The notes beneath the pieces were generated by a model. The model was not told the origin of the DNA, did not search any database, and saw only the letters and a list, made by a program, of their open reading frames with translations. The position numbers were made by a program, and so were the translations under genes. Shown here piece after piece: positions 1 to 8,516 of a DNA stretch of 64,000 bases (position 1 is the first letter of the stretch; every line of letters starts with the position of its first letter). The stretch is from Sphaerochaeta globosa str. Buddy (GTDB lineage Bacteria; Spirochaetota; Spirochaetia; Sphaerochaetales; Sphaerochaetaceae): NCBI RefSeq assembly GCF_000190435.1, contig NC_015152.1, positions 1,246,458 to 1,310,457 of the forward strand. Reading direction: 5' to 3'.

Positions 1-1
1 A

Positions 2-832
2 ATCTTTCTTATCAGTTACATCCAAAGCTATTTCCCACCTGAACGCACCAAACGCATTCTAGGCAGGTTTTCGGGCTGGAAAGCTTACACCCTTTCAGCC
101 TTGCTTGGAACGGTTACCCCGTTTTGCTCGTGTTCATCCATACCCCTGTTCATTGGCTTTACCGCCGCCGGCTTGCCGTTGGGGGTAACCTTCTCATTTC
201 TGATTTCTTCGCCATTGGTCGATCTCGGATCGCTGCTTCTACTTTCCAGCATCTTCGGCTTTCAGACTGCAATCGTGTATGTCATTGTTGGTCTGGTGCT
301 CGCCGTTGTAGGAGGCAGTCTGATCAACCGTTTTGGTCGTGAGGAGGATATTGAAGGCTTTATCAGGACGATCAATGTCCAGGAAACAGCCGAATCGACT
401 ATGACAAGGAAGGAGCGGCTGGAGTATGCATCCAGTCAGGTCAAATCGACGGTGCATAAGGTATTCTGGTACGTCATCGTTGGAGTGGGTATTGGAGCGG
501 TCATCCACAATTGGATTCCCACGTCTCTCATCCTTTCCGTTCTCGGCTCATCCAATCCCTTCTCGGTCATCCTTGCCACGATTGTGGGGGTGCCGATGTA
601 TGCCGATATTTTTGGTACGCTTCCGATTGCAGAAGCCTTATGGGCGAAGGGTGTGGGACTGGGTACCATTCTGGCATTTATGATGGGGGTGACTGCACTC
701 TCCCTGCCATCTCTCATCCTCTTACGCAAAGCAGTGAAACCACGGTTGCTTGCCCAGTTCTTTGTGATTGTTACGGTAGGCATTATACTCATCGGGTATT
801 TGTTCAATTTCATAGGACCATTCCTAGCATAG
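2..832 (+). CDS. ArsP/DUF318-family permease (5' end outside window)
   Basis: Integral membrane permease of the ArsP/UPF0718 (DUF318) type, which exports organoarsenicals or related solutes in characterised members. The frame is open from base 2, so the N-terminus lies upstream; the first in-window start-like codon, at 101, falls inside the conserved part. The family motif TPFCSCSSIP with paired cysteines lies in an early membrane helix, followed by several hydrophobic segments and a charged cytoplasmic loop (roughly 330-450). It is 15 nt upstream of a small thioredoxin and an arsenate reductase on the same strand, which supports an arsenic or thiol-metal role. The substrate is inferred. Confidence 0.85.
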   Translation: MFLISYIQSYFPPERTKRILGRFSGWKAYTLSALLGTVTPFCSCSSIPLFIGFTAAGLPLGVTFSFLISSPLVDLGSLLLLSSIFGFQTAIVYVIVGLVLAVVGGSLINRFGREEDIEGFIRTINVQETAESTMTRKERLEYASSQVKSTVHKVFWYVIVGVGIGAVIHNWIPTSLILSVLGSSNPFSVILATIVGVPMYADIFGTLPIAEALWAKGVGLGTILAFMMGVTALSLPSLILLRKAVKPRLLAQFFVIVTVGIILIGYLFNFIGPFLA

Positions 833-847
833 GATTAAGGAGAAATT

Positions 848-1144
848 ATGGCACTCTTTGGATTAGGTAAAAAACAGAAAACAAGTGCTGAGCAATCCTC
901 AGCCATCAAGATTCTCGGCTCAGGATGTGCAGCTTGCAATGCTTTGGAAGCGAATACCAAGAAGGCTTTTTCCCTGCTCGGCCAGGAAACGGAAGTCGAG
1001 CATGTCACTGATTTTGCCAAGATTGCCACCTATGGTGTGATGACAACACCGGCTTTGGTGGTGGATGGGAAGGTACTGGTATCAGGCAGGGTGGCTGAGG
1101 TTGATCAGATTGTCTCACTCATCAAGGAAGCAAGAGCGCTGTAA
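848..1144 (+). CDS. small thioredoxin-fold redox protein (CAAC active site)
   Basis: 98-residue protein of the small archaeal/bacterial 'redox-active disulfide protein 2' type (Thioredoxin_3). After a short basic N-terminus the ILGSGCAACNALE segment gives a CxxC active site (CAAC), and MTTPALVVDGKV carries the cis-proline that follows the thioredoxin fold core. An RBS (aaggaga) precedes the ATG. Members are frequently found beside ArsP-type permeases. Here the stop codon overlaps the arsC start by one base, so the two are co-translated. It may supply reducing equivalents to the reductase or act on metal-bound thiols; the partner is inferred from context. Confidence 0.85.
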   Translation: MALFGLGKKQKTSAEQSSAIKILGSGCAACNALEANTKKAFSLLGQETEVEHVTDFAKIATYGVMTTPALVVDGKVLVSGRVAEVDQIVSLIKEARAL

Positions 1145-1554
1145 TGAAAAAAATGAATGTTGCTTTCATATGTGTTCATAATTCTTGTCGCAGCCAAATT
1201 GCCGAAGCATTGGCAAAAGCAACGTACAGCCACCTGTTCAATGCGTATTCAGCTGGGACTGAGACCAAGCCGGCAATAAACCAAGATGCTGTAAGAATTA
1301 TGAAAGAATTGTATGATATTGATATGGAATCAACACAGAAGTCAAAGCTTCTGGAAGAACTTCCTCCGATCGATATCGTTGTTACCATGGGTTGCAATGT
1401 CAATTGTCCTTATCTTCCGTGTAAAAGCAGGGAAGATTGGGGTTTGGACGACCCCAGCGGCAAGGATGATGCAACGTTCAGGCAAACAATCAGCAGTATT
1501 GAAGCAAAGCTTGAGGACTTGGCAGAGCGGATTCGTCAGGGTTTGGGCGCTTAA
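1144..1554 (+). CDS. arsC: arsenate reductase, LMW-phosphatase fold (thioredoxin-coupled type)
   Basis: 136-residue member of the low-molecular-weight phosphatase-like arsenate reductases, which reduce arsenate to arsenite through a cysteine relay. The P-loop CVHNSCRS starts at Cys10, the nucleophile. The resolving cysteine cluster is MGCNVNCPYLPCK (Cys84, Cys88, Cys93), and the catalytic aspartate is in the DWGLDDPSG motif. The ATG at 1144 overlaps the stop of the thioredoxin gene; an in-frame ATG at 1153 is an alternative that would shorten the lead to the P-loop. With the permease and thioredoxin it forms a three-gene arsenic-type operon. No ArsR regulator lies immediately beside it. Confidence 0.88.
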   Translation: MKKMNVAFICVHNSCRSQIAEALAKATYSHLFNAYSAGTETKPAINQDAVRIMKELYDIDMESTQKSKLLEELPPIDIVVTMGCNVNCPYLPCKSREDWGLDDPSGKDDATFRQTISSIEAKLEDLAERIRQGLGA

Positions 1555-1568
1555 TCGCTTGACAGGGG

Positions 1569-1588
1569 ATGCTGGTGTGTACCAGCAT
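1569..1588 (+). promoter_or_regulatory. perfect 8-bp hairpin between arsC and the EamA gene
   Basis: ATGCTGGT-GTGT-ACCAGCAT forms a perfect 8-bp stem with a 4-nt loop. It starts 15 nt after the arsC stop and 5 nt after a TTGACA (1559-1564). No T-run follows, so it is not a classical terminator. It ends 9 nt before the only sensible start of the next gene and could mask or pause at that start, or serve as an operator. Confidence 0.45.
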
Positions 1589-1597
1589 GCAAGCATT

Positions 1598-2512
1598 ATG
1601 AAGCTGGATATTCAAAAAATTGAGGGATACGCGCTGGTAGCCCTTTCCGCCTGTTGTTTTGGCATAATGCCGATTTTTGCCCGCATCGCCTATGCTTCGG
1701 GTGTAGATACCACAACGCTGCTGCTTGGCAGGTTTCTCATTGGAGGCTTTCTTCTCTCTTTCATCGCATGGAGAAACCATGCTTTACTGCCACCCAGGCA
1801 ATCATGGCCGGTTCTGTTTTTGCTAGGAGTAGTAGGGTATACCGGAACCTCATTCTGTTATTTCAATGCCCTCAACCATGCTTCAGCTTCACTGGTTGCC
1901 CTGTTGTTGTATGCCTATCCCGCCTTGGTGACCTTGCTGGGCTTTTTCTTCATCCATGAAAAACTTTCCAAAACCAGCTTGATCGCCCTGTTGTGTGCGA
2001 CCAGCGGATGCGTCCTGGTCATTGGCTTGTCAGGCGAAGGTGATAGCGTGGGATTAGCGCTTGCACTGACTGCTGCCGTTGTGTATTCAGTGTACATTAT
2101 CATCAGTTCCCAGGTGGTGGGGAAAAGGACGGCAATGGCCAGTAGTGCCTTCATCATCCTCTCAGCATCGCTTTCCTATTGCGTCATAGCTCTTTTCAAA
2201 GGTGTCTCACTGCCGAAGACTGGTTCCGGTGCGATGGCAATTCTCGCAATTGCATTTTTCTCTACGGTAGTGGCCTTTTGGTCTTTTTTCGCAGGATTGG
2301 GGAGGATAGGGGCGGCAAAAGCTTCCTTGGTGTCGACACTCGAGCCTTTAGTCACCGTACTGTGTGCAATACTTTTCTTGGGGGAATCATTAACCATTTC
2401 TACATTGCTTGGCGGCCTGCTCATTGTTGGTTCCTTAGTGTTATCAGCATTGCCTTGTCCGGGCCAAGCAAAGCAAGAGTATCAGGGGAAATCGAACACC
2501 GAAACCCTGTGA
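1598..2512 (+). CDS. EamA/DMT-family transporter
   Basis: Ten-helix drug/metabolite transporter of the EamA (RhaT/YdcZ-like) family, 304 residues, with two EamA repeats. The first repeat begins at IEGYALVALSACCFGIMPIFAR; the second ends with an LEPLVTVLCAILFLGE helix, the usual EamA signature near the C-terminus. An open frame extends upstream through arsC, but homology begins near the ATG at 1598, which has no clear RBS and sits just behind a strong hairpin. Substrate unknown; such carriers export amino acids or metabolites. It may be read through from the ars operon, since only 43 nt separate it from arsC. Confidence 0.82.
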   Translation: MKLDIQKIEGYALVALSACCFGIMPIFARIAYASGVDTTTLLLGRFLIGGFLLSFIAWRNHALLPPRQSWPVLFLLGVVGYTGTSFCYFNALNHASASLVALLLYAYPALVTLLGFFFIHEKLSKTSLIALLCATSGCVLVIGLSGEGDSVGLALALTAAVVYSVYIIISSQVVGKRTAMASSAFIILSASLSYCVIALFKGVSLPKTGSGAMAILAIAFFSTVVAFWSFFAGLGRIGAAKASLVSTLEPLVTVLCAILFLGESLTISTLLGGLLIVGSLVLSALPCPGQAKQEYQGKSNTETL

Positions 2513-2647
2513 TCGGAATGGCTCGGAACTAGCATGTTTTTGAGTATTTCCTGCAGGCTTGAAGGAGAAAAATTTTTGTCTTGCAGCACCATCCAGTGCA
2601 ACTTTTTGGTTATCACTAATTCTTCTTTGCTTAAGTTCTGACAGTAG

Positions 2648-2676
2648 TGGACATTTATGCCAAATAACGGTATTAC
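2648..2676 (+). promoter_or_regulatory. predicted sigma70 promoter for the MFS gene
   Basis: TGGACA (2648-2653), a 17-nt spacer, then TATTAC (2671-2676). This lies 54 bp before the ATG at 2730, which has its own GGAGAG ribosome binding site. Confidence 0.45.
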
Positions 2677-2729
2677 ATAGGGGTAGCTCTCGCTACTACC
2701 TATCGTATTGAATGCTCCAGGAGAGAATA

Positions 2730-3926
2730 ATGAACTCGTTGGCATCCCTGCTCAAGGTCAAACGGGATGATGTGCCCTTGATGTATACTGTCTATTTTGC
2801 CTTTTTCACCAGCGGGATGATGAGTACCCTCATCGGAGCCCTGCTTCCCTTCATGAAAACCGAATACAACATGAGTTATGTGCTTAGCGGCGCAGTCATT
2901 TCTGCCCATCAGATCGGCAACTTCTGCGCTTTGCTCATCGCTGGGTATCTGCCCTATATAATCGGCCGAAAGAGAAGCACTCTGACCCTGTCCTTAGGCA
3001 TTGTGATTGGTTTTTTGTTGATGACGCTGACCTCCAATCCCGTGTTGCTGCTTATCGCTTTTGCTTTCACCGGCATCGGCCGGGGAACCATGAGCAATAT
3101 TACCAACGTTGTGATGAGCGAAATAGCTGAGAACAAGACAGCAAGCTTGAATCTGCTGCATGCTTCCTTCGCCGTAGGAGCTTTCCTTGCTCCCTTCCTT
3201 GCAATTCTCTCCACCTCAGTCTTTGGGGTGTATTGGAGGATCAGCGCTTGGATATTGGTGATGTTTGAGGTGCTTGTCCTTTTCTTTATCAGTAGGTCTA
3301 CACTTTCTGGAAAGCCGAAAGCAAAGAACAAAGATGGTGGGACTGATTTCATGAAGAGCGGCCGCTTTTGGCTCAATACGTTCATTCTGTTCTTTTATCT
3401 CTGCGGGGAAGCTTCGGTCATCGGATGGCTGGTTACGTATTTTACCGATACAGGCCGTCTCAGTCCGGCTCTAGCACAGACCACCAGCTCGGCTTTATGG
3501 ATTTTTATCCTTATCGGACGACTTGCGTGTGCTTCTCTCTCCGTAAAAATAAATAAAAATCTCCTTTTGGTGGTTTTGGGATTCCTGCAAATTGTCTTTT
3601 TTGTCATGATGATCAGCGTACAGAACGTTGTACTGATTTATATAAGTCTGTTCGGGTTCGGGCTTGCTATGAGTGGAACGTATCCAACTACGCTTTCAAC
3701 TATGGATAGGAAGTTTAATGCTTCCACCATCGCAACAGGAACCTGTATTGCCACTGCTACTGTAGGGGCAATCACCATGCCGATTATTGTCGGCTCGGTT
3801 GCACAAGCCGTAGGTATAGCCGGGGGACTGGCTACTATCAGCTTGAGCATCCTATGTATGTTCTCTCTTATCCTGGTCAAATATGTTCTCGCAAGAAAAC
3901 ACAATACAGAAAGAGAGGAGGCCTAG
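2730..3926 (+). CDS. major facilitator superfamily transporter
   Basis: 398-residue MFS carrier with about 12 hydrophobic helices. The conserved loop between helices 2 and 3 reads AGYLPYIIGRKRS, and the family resembles FucP/sugar-type MFS carriers and fosmidomycin-resistance-like proteins. The ATG at 2730 is preferred over an upstream in-frame ATG at 2712 because GGAGAG lies 5 nt before it. A central basic loop (SGKPKAKNKDGG) divides the two six-helix halves. It is followed 18 nt later by typA, probably read through. Substrate not deducible; a sugar is possible given glycosidases elsewhere in the window. Confidence 0.8.
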   Translation: MNSLASLLKVKRDDVPLMYTVYFAFFTSGMMSTLIGALLPFMKTEYNMSYVLSGAVISAHQIGNFCALLIAGYLPYIIGRKRSTLTLSLGIVIGFLLMTLTSNPVLLLIAFAFTGIGRGTMSNITNVVMSEIAENKTASLNLLHASFAVGAFLAPFLAILSTSVFGVYWRISAWILVMFEVLVLFFISRSTLSGKPKAKNKDGGTDFMKSGRFWLNTFILFFYLCGEASVIGWLVTYFTDTGRLSPALAQTTSSALWIFILIGRLACASLSVKINKNLLLVVLGFLQIVFFVMMISVQNVVLIYISLFGFGLAMSGTYPTTLSTMDRKFNASTIATGTCIATATVGAITMPIIVGSVAQAVGIAGGLATISLSILCMFSLILVKYVLARKHNTEREEA

Positions 3927-3944
3927 GCCTAGGTAAGGAATTTC

Positions 3945-5786
3945 ATGATTACTCAGAATACAAAGATTCGGAACATCGCCATTATCGCACACGTCGACCA
4001 TGGTAAGACCACCTTGGTTGACGGGCTGTTCAGACAGAGCGGCTTGGTCAAGGATAGCGGCCAGGACCGAATTATGGACAGCGGCGCCATCGAGCGGGAG
4101 CGCGGTATTACCATCAGCGCCAAAAACTGCGCCATTTCATGGAAAGGCGTGAAGATCAATATCATCGATACTCCCGGACACGCCGATTTCGGTGGTGAAG
4201 TGGAACGGGGACTTTCGATGGTCGACGGAGTAGTATTGCTTGTCGATGCGGCAGAAGGCCCCCTTCCCCAAACACGATTTGTGCTTGAGAAAGCGCTCAG
4301 ACTCAATCTGAAGCCGATTATCATCATCAACAAAGTGGACCGTCAGGATGCCCGTGGAGAGGAAGTCCTCCAGGAAGTCTATGAACTGCTGCTGGAACTT
4401 GCCAATGATTCCAGCATGCTCGAGGTCCCCATTTTCTATGCCATCGGAAAGAGCGGTCGTTGCGGTCTCTCTCCGGATACCATGGGTGAAAACCTGCACC
4501 CCTTGATGGACTGCATTCTTTCCTATATCCCAGCTCCTGTGTTTGATGATGAACAGCCGTTCCAGATGCTGGTCAGTGATCTTTCCTACAGCGATTATCT
4601 GGGACGTCTTGCTGTCGGCAAGGTAGTCAATGGTAGTGCATCAATCTATGACAGCTTAGTCTGTGTTCAGGAAAATGACGTACATAAACCTCTGAGGGTC
4701 ACGAAATTGCAAACGTATAGTGGTCCTACCTTCTCGGAGACCACCCTGGTACAGAGTGGGGATATTATCGTGCTCAGCGGTGTTGAGGATGTTCATATCG
4801 GTGATACCATCTGTACAGCCGACTATCCCAAGGCTTTGGATCGGATTCACATCGATGAACCCACCGTTTCGATGCAGTTCTCCAAGAACATCAGTCCTCT
4901 TTCAGGTAAGGACGGGAACCAGGTAACATCTGCAAAAATCTGGGAACGTCTGCAGAAAGAAAGTCTGCGTAACGTTTCAATCCGGGTGGAGAGAAATGCC
5001 GATGACACCTTCAGTGTGAAGGGACGCGGTGAGTTCCAGCTCTCAATTATCGTTGAGCAAATGCGGCGGGAAGGGTTTGAACTCTGTGTCGGAAGACCCC
5101 GGACAATTTTCAGAACCGATGAGAATGGGAAAAAGACCGAACCGATAGAATTCTTGTATGTCGATTGTCCGGAAGAAAACAGTGGTACTGTCATGGATAA
5201 GCTTTCCAAACGAAAGGCCCAGATGAGGGATATCACCTATACAGGAAATGGAAGGGTGAAAATGAAGTTTGAGATTCCTGCACGTGGCTTGATCGGCTAT
5301 CATGACGAGTTCATGACCGACACCAGAGGCAATGGAATCATGAACACGTACATGAAGGGCTATGAGCTCTATAAGGGTGATTTCCCTGACCGTCTCAGCG
5401 GCTCATTGATCAGCGATCGAAGCGGCAACGCTGTAGCCTATGGGTTGTGGCAGCTCGAGGACCGTGGTAGATGGTTCATCGTTCCCGGTGATCCAATCTA
5501 TGAAGGCCAGGTAGTCGGTGAGCGCAACCGCGATGGGGATTTGCTGCTTAACCCGACCCGCACCAAGAAATTGACTAACATGCGTGCGAGCGGAAAAGAC
5601 GAAGCAGTGACGTTGACGCCGGTAGCCAAACCTACGTTGGAACAGGCGATCCAGTTCATCAAGGATGATGAATTGGTAGAGGTTACGCCTCTATCTATTC
5701 GGATGTGCAAGAAAATCCTTGATGGGCAACAGCGAAAAGTATTCGAGAATCGAGGCGAAATTCCTCAGTATTTGTTGAACAAGTAA
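3945..5786 (+). CDS. typA: ribosome-associated GTPase TypA/BipA
   Basis: 613-residue translational GTPase of the EF-G-like superfamily that binds the ribosome and assists assembly and translation under stress or cold. The G domain carries AHVDHGKT (residues 15-22), the ERERGITI switch I segment, DTPGHADF and NKVD. Later come the EF-G-like domains and the BipA-specific C-terminus (ARGLIGYHDEFMTDTRG). Length matches the family (about 600-615). An RBS (aaggaa) precedes the ATG. A strong bidirectional hairpin follows the stop. Confidence 0.97.
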   Translation: MITQNTKIRNIAIIAHVDHGKTTLVDGLFRQSGLVKDSGQDRIMDSGAIERERGITISAKNCAISWKGVKINIIDTPGHADFGGEVERGLSMVDGVVLLVDAAEGPLPQTRFVLEKALRLNLKPIIIINKVDRQDARGEEVLQEVYELLLELANDSSMLEVPIFYAIGKSGRCGLSPDTMGENLHPLMDCILSYIPAPVFDDEQPFQMLVSDLSYSDYLGRLAVGKVVNGSASIYDSLVCVQENDVHKPLRVTKLQTYSGPTFSETTLVQSGDIIVLSGVEDVHIGDTICTADYPKALDRIHIDEPTVSMQFSKNISPLSGKDGNQVTSAKIWERLQKESLRNVSIRVERNADDTFSVKGRGEFQLSIIVEQMRREGFELCVGRPRTIFRTDENGKKTEPIEFLYVDCPEENSGTVMDKLSKRKAQMRDITYTGNGRVKMKFEIPARGLIGYHDEFMTDTRGNGIMNTYMKGYELYKGDFPDRLSGSLISDRSGNAVAYGLWQLEDRGRWFIVPGDPIYEGQVVGERNRDGDLLLNPTRTKKLTNMRASGKDEAVTLTPVAKPTLEQAIQFIKDDELVEVTPLSIRMCKKILDGQQRKVFENRGEIPQYLLNK

Positions 5787-5795
5787 GACTATACT

Positions 5796-5819
5796 AAAGG
5801 GAGCCGAAAGGCTCCCTTT
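5796..5819. terminator. bidirectional terminator between typA and xth
   Basis: Perfect 10-bp stem AAAGGGAGCC with a GAAA tetraloop. The A- and T-rich arms provide U-runs on both strands. It lies between the converging typA (+) and xth (-) genes. Confidence 0.85.
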
Positions 5820-5827
5820 ATGCAGTA

Positions 5828-6580
5828 TCAGGCATTAAGATAGAGAATCACCGGAGCATGATCGCTTCCCTGTGTTTCCGTATCGATGGTGCTATCCAGG
5901 ATACTCTGCCTGAGCTCTTCACTGACCAGCCAGTAGTCGATACGCCACCCTGCATTATTCTCCCTTGCCTTGAAACGGTATGACCACCAGGAATAGATTC
6001 CCTCGCGATTCGGATACAGGTAGCGGAAGGTATCTATGAATCCTGCATCCAGCAGACTGGTGAATTGATTCCTCTCTTCAATGGAGTACCCTGCATTTCG
6101 TTCGTTGGCTTTGGGGTGTCTCAAGTCTATGCTCTGATGGGCTACATTGAGGTCCCCGCATATGATGACGGGCTTCATTGAAGCGAGCGAGCATACATAA
6201 CTTCTGAACGCCTCATCCCAATCCATACGGGTGTCCAGACGGGCCAGAGCCTCCTGACTGTTCGGCGTGTAGCAGCACACAACATAAAACTGCTCAAATT
6301 CTGCAGTAACGGTCCTGCCTTCGTTGTCCAAGGGATGACCGATACCGCGTTGTACCGACACAGGCTCCTGCTTTGAGAAAAGAGCTGTGCCGCTATATCC
6401 CTTTTTCTCGGCGAAACTCCAATATGTATGATACCCCTCAGTTACCAAGGATATTTGGTCCTCTTGCAGTTTGGTCTCTTGCAAACAGAAAATGTCGGCA
6501 TTACTCTGCTTCAAATACTCATCGAAGCCCTTTTTCTGTATTGCCCGAAGGCCGTTTACATTCCAACTGACGAGTTTCAT
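5828..6580 (-). CDS. xth: exodeoxyribonuclease III
   Basis: 250-residue endonuclease/exonuclease/phosphatase-fold enzyme that cleaves at abasic sites and trims 3' ends in base-excision repair. Visible motifs run in order: SWNVNGLRA at the N-terminus, LQETKL with the metal-binding glutamate, GDLNVAH, RIDYWL, and the terminal GSDHAPV containing the catalytic histidine. Length is normal. The ATG is preceded by AGGAGGA. It lies directly downstream of asnA on the same strand (8 nt gap) and may be co-transcribed with it. Confidence 0.95.
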   Translation of the reverse strand: MKLVSWNVNGLRAIQKKGFDEYLKQSNADIFCLQETKLQEDQISLVTEGYHTYWSFAEKKGYSGTALFSKQEPVSVQRGIGHPLDNEGRTVTAEFEQFYVVCCYTPNSQEALARLDTRMDWDEAFRSYVCSLASMKPVIICGDLNVAHQSIDLRHPKANERNAGYSIEERNQFTSLLDAGFIDTFRYLYPNREGIYSWWSYRFKARENNAGWRIDYWLVSEELRQSILDSTIDTETQGSDHAPVILYLNA

Positions 6581-6588
6581 ACTTCCTC

Positions 6589-7623
6589 CTACATCAGGAA
6601 AACCTGCAGGGTTTTCGCTTCCGAGAGAACATCCTCAGGCCAAACAGACGCTTGGACTTCTCCTATGTGGGCTTTTTTCAGTAAATACATGCATAACCGG
6701 CTCTGACCGATACCACCACCTACTGTCTGGGGAAGCTCTCCCGCAAGCAGACGCTTATGCCAGTAGAGATTGGCACGATCTTGGGCATTGCGTATCTGTA
6801 GCTGTCTGAGCAAGGTTTCCCGATCAACGCGGATTCCCATCGATGAGAGTTCCATGGAATCCTGACGAACGGCATCCCATACGATGATATCGCCGTTCAG
6901 GCCGGTATGCTGGTCATCAGTTTTTGTCGACCAATCGTCATAGTCGGGAGCTCTGCCGCCTTGGCTGATCCCATCAGCAAGGGGGAGGCCGATGCCGATA
7001 AGGAATATTGCCCCGTACTGCTGTGCCAGAACTTTCTCCCTCTGTTGGGGAGTAAGGTTTGGATACTGCTTCTGAGCATCCTCGGTATGGATGAAGGTGA
7101 TCTGGTCGGGAAGAGTCGGGGGACAGGAGGAAAACATCTCGCTGACCAAAAATTCGGTCCGCTTCATTGCTGAATAAATCTTACGTACGACTTGCTTCAG
7201 GAATTCAAGGTTTCGGTCATGTTTTGCCATAACCAACTCCCAGTCCCACTGGTCTACGTAGATTGAATGGATGGCATCCAGGTCATCATCCGGTCGGATG
7301 GCGTTCATGTCGGTATAGAGTCCTGTTCCATGTTTGAAACCAAGATCTGCAAGGGCCATTCGTTTCCACTTGGCCAGTGACTGCACTATCTCCATCTCTC
7401 GATTCTCAAGGTTTCCGATCTGAAAGCGTACAGGTCTCTCTACTCCGTTCAAATCGTCATTGATACCCGATCCGCGGGGGACAAATAACGGGCTGGTAAC
7501 CCTGCTGAGCTTCAAGCCTCCGCTGAGCTCACGCTCAAACGTATCCTTGACGTACTTAATCGCTTTCTCTGTCTGCTTCTGCTCCATGGCAGGGACGTAT
7601 CCTTCTGGGAAAAACCTCGGCAT
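6589..7623 (-). CDS. asnA: aspartate--ammonia ligase (asparagine synthetase A)
   Basis: 344-residue class II aaRS-like enzyme making asparagine from aspartate, ammonia and ATP. Diagnostic segments include RVTSPLFVPRGSGINDDLNG, the QSLAKWKR region, HSIYVDQWDWE and the C-terminal GGGIGQSRLCMYLL. The frame is open a further 34 codons upstream, but the family N-terminus and a TAAGGAGT ribosome binding site place the start at 7623. It uses ammonia directly, so it fits a lifestyle with available ammonium. Confidence 0.96.
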   Translation of the reverse strand: MPRFFPEGYVPAMEQKQTEKAIKYVKDTFERELSGGLKLSRVTSPLFVPRGSGINDDLNGVERPVRFQIGNLENREMEIVQSLAKWKRMALADLGFKHGTGLYTDMNAIRPDDDLDAIHSIYVDQWDWELVMAKHDRNLEFLKQVVRKIYSAMKRTEFLVSEMFSSCPPTLPDQITFIHTEDAQKQYPNLTPQQREKVLAQQYGAIFLIGIGLPLADGISQGGRAPDYDDWSTKTDDQHTGLNGDIIVWDAVRQDSMELSSMGIRVDRETLLRQLQIRNAQDRANLYWHKRLLAGELPQTVGGGIGQSRLCMYLLKKAHIGEVQASVWPEDVLSEAKTLQVFLM

Positions 7624-7681
7624 ACAAGACTCCTTATTTGACGAAGCATACTGTATTTTATTAAAGAGGAAAAGCACTGGA

Positions 7682-8335
7682 ATGAAGCTGTTTGCTATGC
7701 TATCATCGCTCTCTATGAATACCAATTTTGCACTGATTATGGTTGATATGGGTGGGGTGCTTGCACTTCACACCGACACCGGTATGGAAAAACTCCTGCT
7801 TAGGGATTTTGGCCTACAAGAGTATGACAGTTTTTCAGAGCTCGATCCTACGCTTCCCGACTTGCTGCAGGAACATAGCAAGAATTGCATCACTGAAGAA
7901 CAGATGTGGGAACGATTCACCCAGAAAACCGGTATTGTTGTTCCCCCTTACAAAGGTTCGCTATGGGCTAAGTACTTCCAACCGGAACTTGATCAGGCAA
8001 TGCTTCAACTTCTTTCTGAGCTGAAACAGAATGGGTATCGGGTGGTCTGTGCTACCAATACGGAGGCGGCTCATTATGAGCACCATAAGACTATGCAGCA
8101 CTATGCAGTTTTCGATACCGTCTATGCTTCATGCGAGATCGGAAAGGCAAAGCCCGAACCTGAGTTCTTTACCCATATACTGCAATGTGAGAATGTCCAG
8201 GGCGAGCAGGTGATTTTCATAGATGATAATGCAAAGAACTGCGAAGTGGCCTCCAGCCTTGGTATCCGGGCATATCATTATGAAGATATTTCAGATTTAC
8301 GATGGGCTCTTTTAGATATGGAAATGATTCAATAG
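7682..8335 (+). CDS. HAD-superfamily hydrolase (FDxGGV type)
   Basis: HAD-fold hydrolase, about 217 residues, resembling the YihX/epoxide-hydrolase-N subgroup. Motif I is MVDMGGVL, motif II is CATNTE, motif III lysine is in GKAKPEPEFF and motif IV is IDDNAKNC. The substrate is unknown; members dephosphorylate small sugar phosphates. The start is uncertain: ATG 7682 has a GAGGA about 11 nt upstream, but ATG 7715 or 7739 would leave a more typical short lead to motif I. It is divergent from asnA and shares the short intergenic region; a TTGACG (7638-7643) is a possible -35 box. Confidence 0.75.
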   Translation: MKLFAMLSSLSMNTNFALIMVDMGGVLALHTDTGMEKLLLRDFGLQEYDSFSELDPTLPDLLQEHSKNCITEEQMWERFTQKTGIVVPPYKGSLWAKYFQPELDQAMLQLLSELKQNGYRVVCATNTEAAHYEHHKTMQHYAVFDTVYASCEIGKAKPEPEFFTHILQCENVQGEQVIFIDDNAKNCEVASSLGIRAYHYEDISDLRWALLDMEMIQ

Positions 8336-8406
8336 TAATATAAAATTTAAGTCGTAATTACATGAAAATATGCAGAAACCATTGTATTTGTTTGGTTGGT
8401 ACACTG

Positions 8407-8423
8407 GTAGAACTTTGTTCTAC
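8407..8423. promoter_or_regulatory. 17-bp perfect palindrome, candidate operator of the beta-glucosidase gene
   Basis: GTAGAAC-TTT-GTTCTAC, two exact 7-bp arms round a 3-nt centre. It lies 14 bp upstream of the -35 box of the bgl promoter. There is no T-run, so a transcription-factor site is more likely than a terminator. Confidence 0.45.
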
Positions 8424-8436
8424 AAATTACGTAAGC

Positions 8437-8465
8437 TTGTCTAGTGGATTCACCCATGGTAGCAT
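8437..8465 (+). promoter_or_regulatory. predicted promoter of the GH1 gene
   Basis: TTGTCT (8437-8442), 17-nt spacer, TAGCAT (8460-8465), leaving a leader of about 45 nt before the ATG at 8517. Confidence 0.5.
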
Positions 8466-8516
8466 GCCTAGTGTATTTGTTGCAGAGATAAAATAAGGAC
8501 TGTGAAGGAAAAAGCC

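Noticed and set aside
2482-2745. 87-codon minus-strand frame before the MFS gene
   Set aside because: No start signal or homology, and it crosses the MFS promoter and ribosome binding site.
7696-7715. Leaderless start for the HAD gene at 7715 (TATCAT 8 nt upstream)
   Set aside because: No -35 at a suitable distance; the better -35 (TTGACG) lies farther upstream, so this was not counted with the leaderless set.
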